Positions 1-13,469 of a stretch of DNA of 64,000 nt are shown piece after piece. Where the stretch lies: NCBI RefSeq assembly GCF_032362555.1, contig NC_083506.1, positions 6,371,501 through 6,435,500 on the forward strand. Direction: 5' to 3'. Below the pieces are notes generated by a model. The model was not told where the DNA came from. It ran no database searches and saw only the letters and a program-made list of their open reading frames with translations. The position numbers and the translations under genes were made by a program. Each line of letters starts with the position of its first letter. The first letter of the stretch is position 1. This DNA is from Amyelois transitella. Its lineage: Eukaryota; Arthropoda; Insecta; Lepidoptera; Pyralidae.

Positions 1-1048
1 TGACTCGTCAGTCGACGAAAAAAGAATAGACCACCTCCGCTTATTGCATTAAACTTGTGTATTAATCTTTTGTAATTTTTCCATTGATAAAATTGTTATC
101 TATGTCATAAAGACGTACGTACATTATCATAATTTTACATGTGCATAAATTTCTAACAAGGACATAATATTAGTTGCATGTATGTGGATTTATTCTTGAC
201 ACGTTTCATTATTGAAAACAGCTGACAAACAGAATGCAAAAACATGCAATATCTAATTCATCGGACCATAAATAACATGGGCAGACGTTGACGTCTGTTC
301 GGTTATAGAGATATAGGTAGTTTAAGTACATAGTAAGCTTAGCGAAAATATTAATTTCTAAAATTAAAAATAATAATAATTTCATATTTCTAAAATTAAA
401 AAAAAAATCCGTCGTCTCTTGGATCATCATGATGCATATCACGCCTAGTTCGATGGCGGATTGGCTGCAAATACATATTTGCATTTATTTATACCTGAAG
501 GTCGAGTCTATCTTATGCAATTTTTTTTTTAAATCGGTTCACTATTTTTAGTTTAATCCCCCGGCCCGACCCCGGGCCCCGAAACACTTCTTCGGGCCGA
601 ACACGTAGTTTTATCTTTACTTACAAAGAAAATAAAATCTAGACAAACAATATAACAGTAACAGTACGCGTATAAAATACTTAAACTAAAAAAAAATATA
701 ATTTTGTGCATAATAAACGCTGTGTTTACAACAAAGTTAGAATATAATTTTAGTCCCTGCATAAGTCTTATTCTTCCTCCGGGCTTTAGTCTCGGTTGTA
801 TCCTTACAACTCTAGAAAGACGTCCGGGGTGTGCCTTTGACCATGGATCAAGACATTCTAAATAGGTATACTTATTGTGAATATACGTACTCATGTCTTT
901 AACCCACAAGAGCAAATTGTCACAATATTCAAAGGTTTTAATAATAATTGAATTGAGATGCTAGCCTAATAGCCCCTTATCTTAATTACCTAAATATACC
1001 ACTGAAAAACTAAAATAAATATTTATACTTTTATATAAATATTTATAT

Positions 1049-1270
1049 GCCGTGTGGTTCCCAGCACCACCACAACTCCATCTCTTTCTCATGGATGTCG
1101 TAAAAGGTGACAAAGGGATAGGCTTATAAACTTGTGATTCTTTTTACTACTTGAATCTCAATTCTATTATAATGCCATAAAGCTGAACGTGGCCTTTCCG
1201 TCTTTTAACGACTGTTGGCTCGTGTCTATCCCGCAGGGTATATACTTACGTGATAATTTGTGTGTATTTA
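1049..1270 (+). repeat. SINE-A copy, near full length, diverged
   Basis: It begins with the family's 5' signature gccgtgtggttcc and continues through the conserved blocks catggatgtcgtaaaag, gaatctcaattctat and gctgaacgtggcc to the 3' end near acgtgat. It has small internal deletions relative to the copies near 20.0 and 29.3 kb. Confidence 0.85.
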
Positions 1271-1837
1271 CTTTTGGAATGGGAGCATTGTTCACTAAAT
1301 CAGGAAATCAGGTTTTTTATTCAGATACTTCTCGACAAAAGCATCGCAAATTCCGATGAGAGTAAGTAATTATCTTATCTAATTTTTTTACAAGCCTACT
1401 TTGTTTGCGAAATGTGTGACATAATCTATTGCTAATTTTAGCTGGGCTAATATGGTTACTTACATAAACTTCCTCCAAATTGGCATGACTTAAATAGCGT
1501 GGTCATAATTTTCCCTTCTGTTGTTTTGCGCTTCAGTAGAATAAAGTTATCCGTAAGTTTTCTCCATTTGATTTAGAATATAATTATTTTAGTTAACTCG
1601 AGATTCTTCTTAAGGCGATAGGTTTGCAACCTATTAGGTACTATTTATTCACTATTCTTTTATGTAGACAATGTGCAATTCGTCATTGATATTTGTAAAT
1701 TGCCGTCTGGTCAAAATGCTGCAGTGTAGTTTGTTCAGCCGCTTTTTCTACACATGCTCATTGGAAGCGGTAGTAAATATAATTAGACGTCAATAAGCCA
1801 TCCCTTCTATCCAATTTTAAAAATAAATCTATTTCTA

Positions 1838-1916
1838 TGTGCATCTCAATTCCGTCATTGTGCCATATTGCTGAACGTGGCCTTTCAGTCTATTTAAGAC
1901 TATTGGCTGTGTATGT
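1838..1916 (+). repeat. SINE-A 3' fragment
   Basis: Only the block from the gaatctcaattc region through gctgaacgtggcctttcagtc and the ttggctgtgt region is recognisable. Confidence 0.7.
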
Positions 1917-3500
1917 ATTTATTTGTGTAAATTTGTGAATTATTTAAATAATTTATGTGAATCTAAATTGCCTTTTTTCTTAACCACCACCCTCTTTCAC
2001 CATCCAGCCGGGTAAAAAATCTAGCCCAATAATACACATACATAATTATAACATCTTTATTTATTCGTAAAGCCGAAATTTCCAACATTTGAAGGTCTCA
2101 ACTGCTAGTCTAGAGTAATGAGTCACCAAAAAGCTAAATGATTGCCTTAATATTCAGATTTATGTGGGTGTACTCGTACCACAGCTTTGTTCGCATATTT
2201 TTGAATATTTCACATAATACACATACAAGTTGGTCACACTTATAAATTTTCCACCCGTCGTCGCTGAATAATGAAGCTATGTTTATGAAACACAACGCCT
2301 CAAAGATATCTGTGTTACATCGTCTGTCTGTTTATACCTCGGTACCTATACTTTAGGCTGCAATATGAGACTGCCACCAGAATTTCGAGAGGTCGCCGAA
2401 GGTGTGCGATTGTTAGCAGTGACGTGCATCATTCACAGCAAATCATCTTTACCCTTACTTGATCAACCATTACTTTCAAAAAACGATGTTGTCTCAGCCA
2501 ACCTCTCGATGGAACACCTAGGTGTACCACTTTGATGATCCACAGGTCCGGGAAGGAGACGTGATTTTATCACAAACAAATTACCCTTTAGCATTTATAA
2601 TATTAATATGGATTCTTCCTTTTTTGGGCGAGCCTGTCTAGTTAATGCATTCAGCATGCATAATCTCCAACGACAAAAATAAAACAAGAATATTAACAAA
2701 TAAAATATTACACACTTCGTGATCGTGACTGCTTGAAGTTTAACGCAGTGATTATATGAGTGATTAAAGGAATATCCTAGATTAGCACTATGCAGATGGT
2801 ATTGTTCTTAAATATTATACAAGAATGTGAAATTAAGTTGATAGAAAGATATAGCTAATATTGATGACGAGAAAGGATTTTTTGATCACTTTAAGATAAG
2901 ATTTAAGTTGTACTTACATGTCCAAATCTATTTCGATGTTATTGATAGATGATAAATAAATATCAGTACTTTTTTTACTTTTGAAGTAATCTTTACCATA
3001 ATTAACCTAATTATGAAACAGCATGCCATGAAAACAATACCAGGCAAGCCAGACTAATCTAAATATCTGGTTTAATTATTCCTTGGAAGTCTTAACTAGA
3101 CCAATCTTGACTGACCAAACTGCTTAAATCAAGCTCTCCTAAGATTTAGATTATAAACTCTTGGTATGTTAACGACAACCATTTCAAGAGCCCTGAATTA
3201 ATGGAACCCTACCCTGAACTAACTGTTATAATATTTCAAGATAACACTATTTTTCTATGTAGGTAGGTATTGCCGGGTGGTTTTTTTTGTCACTACTGTG
3301 CGATGTGGGGAGAATAATTTATTTTAGGCATTAATTGAAGGGATTTTATCTAATATTTATCTCACTCTTGATCACCGGCCGCTGTCCCACCAGCATCACC
3401 ACAAGTGAAACCCCCGCTTGTCCGTCTTGTTTTTTGCTAACGTCGGAAAGCATTTTACTGTATTTATTATGCGCCATTTTAAACATAACAAATAAATAAC

Positions 3501-3562
3501 TCAAAACTAAGTTTGCTGCCGCTTCTAAAGCGTCAGTGGAGAAGAAGCGGTAACAAAGCAGA
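3501..3562 (+). repeat. Short interspersed repeat with a gccgcttc / gaagcgg hairpin
   Basis: The segment from aaaactaagtt through ctgccgctt and agaagcggt recurs near 23,943-24,000. The two copies differ by a few substitutions, so this is a second low-copy repeat family in the window. The internal gccgctt/aagcgg(t) arms could pair. Confidence 0.6.
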
Positions 3563-3669
3563 ATTTTCTTTGATTGCACCCAACATGCCGAGAGGGCTTA
3601 CATGACTTATCTAAGTTTTAATAAGATATGAATAAAATTGGTTTGTAAGTTACATTAAGATGATGTGAT

Positions 3670-4031
3670 TTATTTTATATCTTGATCTTAACTTGTATAG
3701 AAGCTTACTTCGATATTCAGGTCTAAGGTCGCCAATAAAATCTTCAAAAAATGAGCAGCTGAATCGTGCTCACTTGATGCTATCTTCATCATCACGACGA
3801 ACGACGATCAAGACGAACTGAAATAATACTTTAGATTAACGGCCAAGTAAGCTTACTTGTAAAAAACTTAGGCAAAATGAAGATTTAATAGGTGCATCTT
3901 AATTTATTTATTAAAACTTTATTTTATAATTTGATTTCAACTTCGTTTTATCGTATGGAAGCTTACTTCGAGATTCAGGTCTAAGGTCGCAAATAAAATC
4001 TTCAAGGCATGAGCAGCTGAGGCGTGCTCCA
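3670..4031 (+). repeat. Direct duplication, period about 258 bp
   Basis: A segment of about 100 bp, from ttattttata through gaagcttacttcga and gtctaaggtcgc to gagcagctga, occurs at about 3670-3772 and again at about 3920-4030 in the same orientation. The copies are close but not identical, so this is either a local tandem duplication or two insertions of one element. Confidence 0.75.
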
Positions 4032-4349
4032 CTTTAGGCAGTCGGAACTTTCCGCTCTTGATCGCCAGCAATTACACCAATCTAGCCAGTCAATCTAACG
4101 GCAGTGTGGCGCCTGATTCCAGCTCACTGAAGGAGCCAACGTATCGGCTTAATGAATAGGTACAGCCAACAGAGATAATAGACAGGGCGCCAGTTAAGGT
4201 ACAGGTGGGAACCCAGAAAATAATTATTGTTGTACCTTAATGCTCAATTGGTCGGTTTGTATTTTACTTTTCAATTTTATAAAGATTTTTTTTTATCCCT
4301 ATCTAGGGCTTTAACGACTTTTTTTAAGATTACAAGAATAGAAATATTT

Positions 4350-4525
4350 TTAAGAAGCCTATGCTTATAAACTTGGGATTCCTAATTTAGGCGATGAGCT
4401 AGTAACCTGTCACTATTTCAATCTCAATTCAATCATTAAGCCAAAGCTGAATGTTGCCTATCTTTTTAACACTGTTGGCTCTGTATACCCCGCAAGGTAT
4501 AGATATAGACGTGATTATATGTAAT
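4350..4525 (+). repeat. SINE-A copy, 5' truncated or degraded
   Basis: Recognisable from aggcttataaacttgggatt-like sequence through ctgtcactatttcaatctc to the taccccgcaaggtatag and acgtgat 3' end. The first quarter is degraded. Confidence 0.8.
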
Positions 4526-5892
4526 GTATCTTTTTAAGGCAGTTGTTAGTATCATAGGTCAATATTTATACGCCAATTTAAGTATATCAAGTACGTGCTT
4601 AACAATGAAGGTCCTGTATATCTAATGATTCTCACGCTCATTGGGAAATCGTTGCAAAAACTGATCCCTGCGTATGGCACTTCAAGTTATTTCTGCTTAC
4701 AGAAATGGTAACCATTAATTTTTTACCCGCAGCTCGTTAGTAAGTTGACTGGTTCTCGCCGCTGATCGATTACAAAATTAAAAATAGGTCGCCGCTTTAA
4801 ATGCTCAGTAAAAAATATAGCTGCCATGAATAAACGCGAAAGAGTGGCATGATATCCTTTTGCTTATAGAAAATATGCCTGCCATTTTGTGCCTAGCAAT
4901 CGTAGACATAAAAAAATTATGTTGATGACGATGATTCAGAAATGAAATGAATCCTCTTGGAGTTATAATCTATAATCAATATAAATAATCTAATAATCAT
5001 TTTGCCGGCTGACCTTGATCCCGTTTGCTTGGTGTAAAAATACCTACGTAAAAATTTAAGTCAAATGAAGGAGCAGCTGCCTGTCTTACCTTTCTTACCT
5101 CTAATCTTCAACAGTACCCAACTTGGATTGTGTTAAAAAATTTCACACTTGAAAACTAAGATTTGTACTGTCCTACGGAAAAGGTACATTAACCTTCTTT
5201 GAAGAATTCGTCCTCCAACAACAGTACTTGACGTCATTCCATGTTAATCAACATTTTTTTTAAATTTAATATTTACTAAATTCCGCCACAATGAGTAGGT
5301 AGCAGTACAAGTTATAGATAGGTATATTAGTATCCGTGCATTGTGTGAAGTGGGGTCTCGCAAATATAGAAAGTTGTCTAGATATCTAGTCAGACGGCGC
5401 GGAGGTGTGACGCTAAGTATATGTCAGCTGTCTGTGGTCAGGCTGAATGTGTGCATTACGCAAGCATAAAAGTGCTAAATATAAAAACGAGATGTTACTG
5501 GATTTAGGAGGAATTAGTAAATAACATCATTTAAATAGGTACCTATGATGAAAGTTTGAAAAAAGTGCATCCAGTAGTTTCGTCGAATTGGGTGAGTCAG
5601 ATTTTACACGAAGCGACTCTCATCTGACCTCCGCTCTTAGTTTGACCGTGGAAAGTCATGGCGGCCACATCACGCGATTTTTTCTCATAACTTATATAAG
5701 GCTCATGGTGTTGTGTTGATACTTACCATGGCACTGTAGGTAATCATAAGACAAACTTGGGTTTTCAATTAGTCTCATGGTCCTATATTTAAAGAACAGC
5801 AGCCAAAAACCATGAGTTCTAGAAAACCAATATTTTTTAAAATTCTGTATTTTCAAACCTTCTGCCCAAACTAACAATAGCTTTTATGTACA

Positions 5893-5940
5893 TAACTAGC
5901 TGTTGCCCGCGACTTCGTCCGCGTAATTCGAGTTGAATCT
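5893..5940 (+). repeat. LINE-like 3' fragment (gcgacttcgtccgcg family)
   Basis: Contains the block actagctgttgcccgcgact followed by tcgtccgcgt. The same block recurs near 14.1 kb and 34.3 kb and, degraded, near 42.0 and 48.2 kb. In Lepidoptera this block is typical of non-LTR retrotransposon remnants; the assignment is from family knowledge, not a search. Confidence 0.6.
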
Positions 5941-6114
5941 TAATCATACAGTATATACAGACAGACAGACAAAAAATGTATCCGTTTCAGTCAAAATATT
6001 AAATGTACAAAATATTTTTACCGTTTTATTATATGTAGTATTTTGATTTTCAGTTGTTTTAATAAAATACTCAAACAACACAAAAAAAAATATTAAAAAA
6101 AAATCTTGTTTTTG

Positions 6115-6158
6115 TTGGAATTCGAACCGGGCTAACCACTGGACCATCGAGGCCATTA
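6115..6158 (-). repeat. tRNA-headed SINE fragment with internal deletion
   Basis: Read on the minus strand it contains tggtccagtggttag (box A-like) followed immediately by cggttcgaat (box B-like). The two pol III boxes are much closer than in a tRNA, so an internal deletion is inferred. It cannot fold as a tRNA. Confidence 0.55.
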
Positions 6159-6345
6159 CATACATATGGTCACGTCTATATCCCTTGCGGGGTAGACAGA
6201 GCCAACAGGCTTGAAAAGACTGAATGGCCACGTTCAGCTATTAGACTTAATGATAGAATTGAGATTCAAAAAGTGATAGGTTGCTCGCCCATCGCCTAAA
6301 AAAGAATCCCAAGTTTGTAAGCCCATTCCTTAGTCGCCTTTCACT
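6159..6345 (-). repeat. SINE-A copy, 5' truncated
   Basis: Minus-strand copy. The 3' tail (catacata) and the block cacgtctatatcccttgcgg are at low coordinates, followed by gccaacaggcttgaaaagac and tagtcgcctttcac. It lacks the accacacggc 5' end. Confidence 0.85.
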
Positions 6346-6464
6346 TATATTTATATGTTATAGGTATAATGCTGTCGAATAATGATAAATGACTTTGAAT
6401 TTTTAATTTCGTAACTTATTTACAGGCAAACTGATGCCTTGAGTTCATTCAAATGTCGATAACT

Positions 6465-6725
6465 TCTTTTTAGTGAACCTATTTTGATGAAACAAACTTT
6501 AAATGTTATTCTGAGTTAAAACAAAGCAATTGGTGAAAGTTTGAAGTAAATCGGTTCAGTACTTTCGGAGATAATCGTGATCATACATACAGACAGACAG
6601 ACAGACAAGAAATTAAAAAAAAAATTTTTTGCTTTCTATTATTCATTCTAAGTGTTCCTCTATCCATTTCAGTCAAAAATACTAAATGTACAGACAAAAT
6701 ATTTTTCTATTTTATTATATGTATA
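6465..6725 (+). repeat. Non-LTR-type 3' end with (acag)n and poly(A) stretches
   Basis: Sequence of the type gaagtaaatcggttcagtac followed by a cagacagacagacagacag microsatellite and an A-rich tract. This arrangement is common at 3' ends of lepidopteran LINE or Helitron remnants; the exact family is not determined. Confidence 0.5.
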
Positions 6726-7629
6726 GATTACACCTCTACATGACGCTGATGGGAGATCCAACAATTGGCTTAACATTTCCCCAGCAGAATGTTGGATTCC
6801 GCTGGAGTTTTACGATACACTCATTTTATATATTCATAAACACAAGTTCTACCTAATTATTATACCTAGTTACTTTCATTCGGATCCCAGAAACATTTTT
6901 GCTGGTGTTACAGAAAAAAACAAATTTAAAAAAATTAGGTATCTGTACATATCAAACAAAGTGGAATAGGCATATTTAGTGTAAAACATCATTTTCTTTT
7001 CTCTAAGATATAATCACGCATGATGTCGATAATGTATTTTGGTATATCTTATGATTTGTACGTGCCACATTGAAATGGCACGTTTCATTTAAATATGTAC
7101 ACTAATTGGATACTTTCAGGCCGAGCTTTATCTGTTAAAATTGCACATACGTACATACATCATACTCTTTCTGTTATTCATTCCGAGGCTAATTGACGCC
7201 ATGGACTGTGCGCTACGCTAACGCCTCTAGATAAATATCAAAGTTTGCAAAAATATTGAAGGAATTGCATCAGCGCCGAGGTATATGTCAAATTAGAAAT
7301 ACCTATATTATACTCCTGCTGAGATTTGTTGCAGATAAGTATTCTTCTGGGATGAGCCCAGGAAAATAAAGGAGTGCGTTAAAACCCTTAGATACATATA
7401 TTTTACATGTGGCGCGACTCCCAGCGACACCCTAGCTGTTGTTTGTTTAACTTCAACTGTTAGTTCTTGACACTGATAGGTTAGGTATTTTACCTACAAG
7501 GTACATGTCACCTTTGAACTATACCTAACTAAAAATATAGAGAAAAATATATTTATATACCTATATATAATTCTTCATTTCATGACTTACTTTTGTATAG
7601 TGATGAAATATCTGCAAACACGGGTAACG

Positions 7630-7873
7630 GGTGCCGTGTGGTTTTAGGCAAAAATAGAAAAAAAGAATCTCTCCATCTCTCTCCCATGGATGTCTTAAAA
7701 GACGATTTTGGAAAAGGGTGATGATATACTTGGGATTCCTCTTTTAGGCGATGGGCTAGCAACCTGTCACTATTTGAATCTTAAATCTATCATTAAGCCG
7801 AGCCGCTGACCGTGGCCTTTTGTTGACTGTTGGCTCTGCCTACCCTGCAAGAGATATAGACGTGATAAATGTT
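7630..7873 (+). repeat. SINE-A copy, near full length
   Basis: It has the 5' signature gccgtgtggtttt and then the family's conserved blocks in order, ending gagatatagacgtgat. Internal indels mark it as an old copy. Confidence 0.85.
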
Positions 7874-10551
7874 ATATTTTGATATGTTCAAACGGGTAAT
7901 AACAATATGGTTACAAAATCATGATCGTATTGAATACCCACGTAGGTAATTTACCATCTTGTAAAAGGATCATTTAAACTAATTTTGTTTTTCACAACAA
8001 TTGATTATATTGAATGTCCACAATGACGTAACACAGCCGTTGGCAGCTTCTGATTGGCCAGTTTAAACAAGCCCCCGCGCGTCATGCGCATGCCCATCAA
8101 ACCGAGGATATCAACGTGACTGAAACCACGACTCATTGTTACACTTTACTCCTGTTATCGCTAACACACCCATTCAGTTCATAATACAAAGTCAAATAAA
8201 CAAACATAATGAATCGACGCATTCAGGGATTATTTTTAAGCCGCCATTATAAGTAATCTTTTGGTGACGAACGTGATATTAATCTAATGTCTTTGTAATG
8301 CGACTCTGCGAAATCATATGATGATTAAAAAAACTATTTTGCTAGCCTGCAAAGCCTCTAATATGTACCATACAAAAATATTAAAAGAAAAATTAGTGTA
8401 ATGATCACACTGATCATTATCATTAGGCAAGCACTCCTGCTAATAATAAGTCGCGGAAAAGTATGATTAATGATTTCGCATCATTAAAACAAACAAAAAT
8501 ACTCTTGTTAATTACAGACAATTGGTGTTTGTTCTAAAGTCCACCCAGAGAATTTCAAACAAATGCGTATAATTACGTAGCCATTTGAAAACCAAGACAA
8601 TTTTTGGCCTAGTGACGAAAATGTGATGCAATCGTTTCACATACCTTGCTTCTGAAACCAATTACCGAGAATATAACACCAATTACTATACATATACTAT
8701 ATAATACTATACACCCACTTACTAACGATGCATTAAATCTGAAAGTAGATAAATAAATACGGGCTGAAAGTATTTAGGCCAACTCCTGTTACCATACATG
8801 TGGAGGTAATCACGTGCATTTTGTTGAAGCAATCTCGCGTCATGCAAATAATGCAAAACTCGTGTGACTTTACATGAGCAGTGAGCCATATCGTGGGTGT
8901 GTCACATAAATTGTTTATGCCGAACATTAATTGAAAACCGCCTGAAACTAATCAGACTGCTTCGTCATCCAATTGGAAATAAACGCAAATTTTCCTGAAA
9001 CAGCCAGCTGTTATTAACCTGTATTCTGGGTTTATAATGAACGGAAAATTTCTACAGGTGGTATTTATTCACCGCCATGGCCTTGCTGGTTTTATAGTCT
9101 GGACGTAATTTGCTTTTTCGCATATTTTCTCGTATTTTGAACTTCGGACGGTGAATTATTAATATTGTTATTTTTCCTAAAAGTTCATAACACCCGTTGT
9201 CAATAAAAAAATAATGAGAAAAAATTTTGCAAACAAAAAAACTTGTGAACTGTCTGTACTAATGTGTTTTAAGTTAGCTTATATCTGTAATTTTAATCTG
9301 TACAATCTTAAATTATTCAATGAAATCTCAAGAAAACCACGAATCACATTTGACAATGTGATGTAGGTATAAAATCATACAAAATCATACCATTAGTGCT
9401 GTATACAAGTATTTGTTAGTGATTGTTTGCGAATTCTAAACGATTTGTGAGGGATGTGACATCGAACACGCGCGCCAGAACGAGGGTCAATTGGTCTGCG
9501 GAGATCACAAAAACTTAATAGGCTATAATGAAGATTCATTACCAGAACGGCACTGTGTGCGTCAAAATCACAAAACGTTCGTCATCATATTTTTTTGTAA
9601 TTTTGTATGCATTATTGTACCGTCAAGGTCGAAATAAATTAGAATGTTGTCACGAGATTCAAAGCAACGACTATTAAGGCACTTATATATAGGACCAATG
9701 TAGTCTGTGGTAGATTCGTATTTACACAAAGTCATATCAGAGATTTTATTCATATAAGTAGGGTTAAAATCGATGTATATTATCACATAACATGATGCAG
9801 ATTATTGTGCTTAGTATTTTTCTTAGAAATTTAAAGAATACTAGAGCACTCTTGCTGTAGTTGTTGAGCACTGGTCCTCTGAACAAAAAGGCAAAAAAAA
9901 TATGAATTCCTAAAGCTGAAACCCGCAGGCACTTAAAATGCATTACGCAGATGTTCTACAGATAATTGAAGGTTATAAGTATGTAAATAGTTAGAGTTAA
10001 CAAATGTTATATTTATTATATTGTACGATAATTAATATTACAATAAGTATCATATTAGTACCTTAATAAAATTAATTCACTTAATAAAATTCTTAGGATA
10101 CAGTAGTATAATATTCCATAAAATAGGTATTTCTCGGGAAACGTTATATTGGCCAAAAGAAAAAATGTTTATCTATAAAATATATTTAATTTTATACACT
10201 GTAAAAGTTTTTTTCGTGTTAAGAAAGTGGCTTAAATATATAATAATAATGTCATAGTAACTTAGTAAAAGTTAATAAATAACAACCCATATTTAACTAG
10301 CATTCATTTTCTTAAACATAATGGATACTGCAATTACTTTTTGGCTGAAAATAACTCAGTGACAGGTAGGCAAGGTAATTATCTACCAGACGATGCGCAG
10401 TTGCCGAAACAAGACTGTTAATAGTGTTAACTGAACGTACATTGAATCGATAAAAACACTACTTCGTTCTCCAGTCACTGCATGACCTCCAAGTGTAATA
10501 CCAATAAACCCCAGAACACACACCAATTCAACTTATGAAAGTGTGTCGTAT

Positions 10552-10770
10552 GCATACATACATATATTCACATGTATATCCTTTGTGGGTAGACAGAGCC
10601 AACAGTCTTGAAAAGAAAGACCACGTTCAGCAACATGGCGTTGACACGTTGCTAGCCCATCGCCTACAAGAGGAATTCCCAGTTTTTAAGCCTTAGTTGC
10701 CTTTTACGACACCCATGGGACAGATATGGAGTGGTTCTATTCTAAAATCATATGTCGTCAAACGGCACAT
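10552..10770 (-). repeat. SINE-A copy, near full length
   Basis: The minus-strand copy starts with a catacatacata tail at low coordinates. It includes cccatcgcctacaagagg and gacacccatgggacag, and ends at the aaacggcaca 5' signature. Confidence 0.85.
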
Positions 10771-12990
10771 GTTGTATGCATATTACTGTAAAATAGTTTT
10801 TGCAGCAGTACACGACACTTGGTAGTTGTGACTTGTATGTGTGAATGCATAAATTTGTGAGTTTGTAACTTTCTCACTGAGCTTTCAGACGCTTCTGTTT
10901 ATCTATGGTACTGTTAATGTAAAATTCACTTTATCCCATGTAGAGGATCAATCGGGTCGAAGTGAATTTGCTTTTCTTAGGTATCATGAGGCCTATGTCT
11001 TAGACTAAAAATTAGAATCGTGTGCACGGATATCAACACTGGCGCCAGTTATTTTCCAACAATATGAATCATTTGGGCACACCTGACTTTTAATAATACT
11101 GGGAGGGATATTTAACGAACATTGCAAAATTAAAAAGGCAGAATGTGTAACGTAGTGAACATTGCCACACCCCCATGACGAACATTTGTTTATCAAACGA
11201 TTGATAAAAATGTACCTTCGCCTTCAACGGACTAACTTCACGGCCTTATCTATATTCCGCATACTTATCCAAAATAAATAAAGTTTAATTGTAGCACTAA
11301 TAAATTAAAGATAAAAGTGAATGTGCGAAGATCAAAAGTCCATGCCTACATTATTTTTCAACGAATATGATGTTACCTTGACCGAATGTGCATGTCCTTT
11401 AAAACATTTATGTTAAGCTAAGCTAACATAATAAGCTTGTTTTAAATAAATTAAGGTATGACAATACAATTTTGTTTCCTCATTTCGGTGTATGAATACC
11501 AAGTCGGGCTACATATTTACCGGCAGGCACCACTGTGTTTAGTCGCCGCCCCGTAAGAAACATATTATTTATAGGTAAACTTAAAGATATGCCTACCTGT
11601 CCCGATCAAATTCCGTAAATAAAATCTTTATTTCCTATGGCTACAGTAGGTAGGTACTTCTCGCTAATGGAGCATGTTGTCGGTGAAGTTACATTTTAAT
11701 AGTCATCCATCCATATTTTGGTGACTTTTTAGTATTTTAATCCTATAATGACTTAAATGTAATTTTACATTTGAAATTTAATCTAAATTAAACTAATTGA
11801 ACCTACTTAAAAAATTCCATATTGCGGGCAATTTGTTTGTATCGTGATCCTTGACTTGGCTGAAACCGGATACATACAATTATCAATTTGTACGTTGTAT
11901 TTCTGCTTATCGTGTCTAATCCTGTTTGCTATCTTTATGCGAGTTCTGATCGGCATATTTGATGTCCTGTCACCGTTGGGGGGTCTGTGAACCATTATTT
12001 AATTTTAATGTACTATTTAGAATCCGAGATTAATAAAAGTAACTCCACGCCAAGGCTCCACGCATACGAAATTCATGGGAAAAAGTTAGTTTGGCTGGCC
12101 TAGGTATTATTTATTTCTTCAAACGGAATAGTCTGGCTGGAGACGAGTGTTTAGTGTGTTCACATCTATGAAAATTTAAAAGTCTCTAGTACACACTTGG
12201 CCAGAGTATATCGCTTCCAATTACATTCATTTATATAGAATAAACATGGAATAGCTTAGCATAACCCTTGACTGCGGAACTAAGTAACAAAATCTCTTGA
12301 TTTCGCACAAATTTTTCTACCCGCTTGGAGCTTGTAGCGACAAATTCTTGGATGGCTATTATTTTCGGATCATTTAACAATATAACTAAAAAGTTGACAA
12401 AAATTCACTAATATTGACGGTTTTATAATGAAATTTAAGTAAACACATATAATTTTATTATTTTAGCATAGGTAAGTAATTTTTAAAGCAATAACTTTCA
12501 AATGTTTTTATAGTTCAGTGAAAAAAAAATATAGGTACGCATATACACAGCGTGCAACTTTAAAGGCTTAATTACATTTTTGATATCAGTTTCTATTTTT
12601 ATGATGTGTTTTCAAGTTCTCATTGTCACTTTTTTTGTTAACTTCGCTAATAAATCATGACTTTAACTGACTTAAAGTAGCTCAAACTGTTTGCGATTTT
12701 ATTAGCATCGATGTTGAAATTGACCAAATGCCGAACAATGCACTTCACGAAACCAATCGAATATAACGTTAAAATTGTCTTCAATTTGTTACAAAACATT
12801 GGTCATTTTTTTTTACCTTGTTACTTATGGAAACTTTAACCTTTATAAGTTAACTTGATGATAATATAAGCTATTTTACCTACGGGTAATACGTATGAAA
12901 GATGAGCAAAGCCGTGGCCTGCAAATAAATGATAAATAAAATAAAAGTATTAAAAAATAAATAATATATTTTCCAAAAAGAACATTCCTT

Positions 12991-13062
12991 TGACCCCGAC
13001 GTGATTTGAACACGCAACCTTCTGATCTGGAGTCAGACGCGCTACCGTTGCGCCACGGAGTC
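12991..13062 (-). tRNA. tRNA-Trp (anticodon CCA)
   Basis: On the minus strand the gene folds as a complete cloverleaf. The 7-bp acceptor stem pairs gactccg with cggggtc (one G-T pair). The D arm is tggcgcaacggtagcg. The anticodon loop has CCA flanked by a ctgac...gtcag-type stem. The T arm has gttgc/ttcaaat/..., and the discriminator is A. At 72 nt without an intron it is typical of animal tRNA-Trp. It lies 3' of the VWA-like gene on the same strand and should be transcribed independently by RNA polymerase III from its internal A and B boxes. Confidence 0.93.
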
Positions 13063-13469
13063 GTTATGTTACATGTCGAAATAGAAGTACTTAAACGCAT
13101 AGTCTATATTATTTAAAACTTAATTAGATACTTGATTGAATATTGTTTGCTATTCTAATAGTTTGAATAAACTAAAGTTTAGGATGTACCGTCTTGATTT
13201 TGCATAAATTCTCAAACACATAGCGCCATCTGTAACTAAACATTATTGTTGTAGTTTCCCTAATGCACAACTAGAGGGCACTCTTTATAACATTTGTCTG
13301 AAAATGAAGAATGTAATTTGAAAGAATGATATGTAATTCTAATGATAAAAAAAGTCAATATGAAATATGTAGGTAATATTTATTTACATATTATTCCAAA
13401 CATTCCATTAAAACAATCATATTTTGTTATTTTTCACATAACTTTTATAAATTCACCAGTTAATGTCAA
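13063..13469. other. Spacer between tRNA-Trp and tRNA-Arg
   Basis: AT-rich sequence of about 400 bp between the two tRNA genes. No gene, structured repeat or SINE-A copy is seen. Confidence 0.6.

Larger units (their letters stand above)
1..12990. other. Gene-poor, repeat-rich intergenic region
   Basis: No gene could be supported here on either strand. Short open frames occur but lack a codon pattern, acceptor-donor framing or recognisable family motifs. The identifiable content is interspersed repeats, listed separately (SINE-A copies, a tRNA-headed SINE fragment, LINE-like 3' ends, a direct duplication near 3.7-4.0 kb). A balanced-GC block at about 2.32-2.58 kb and a GC-rich patch at 555-605 have no explanation that I can see. 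Confidence 0.6.

Noticed and set aside
9568-9786. 72-codon minus-strand frame with several cysteines, considered as a terminal exon of the VWA-like gene
   Set aside because: It has no acceptor near its start. A terminal exon with the right phase and a hydrophobic C-terminus was found at 14,027-13,876.
11005-11196. 63-codon minus-strand frame with cysteines
   Set aside because: Its possible acceptors have the wrong phase for the preceding exon, and the gene already ends at 13,876.
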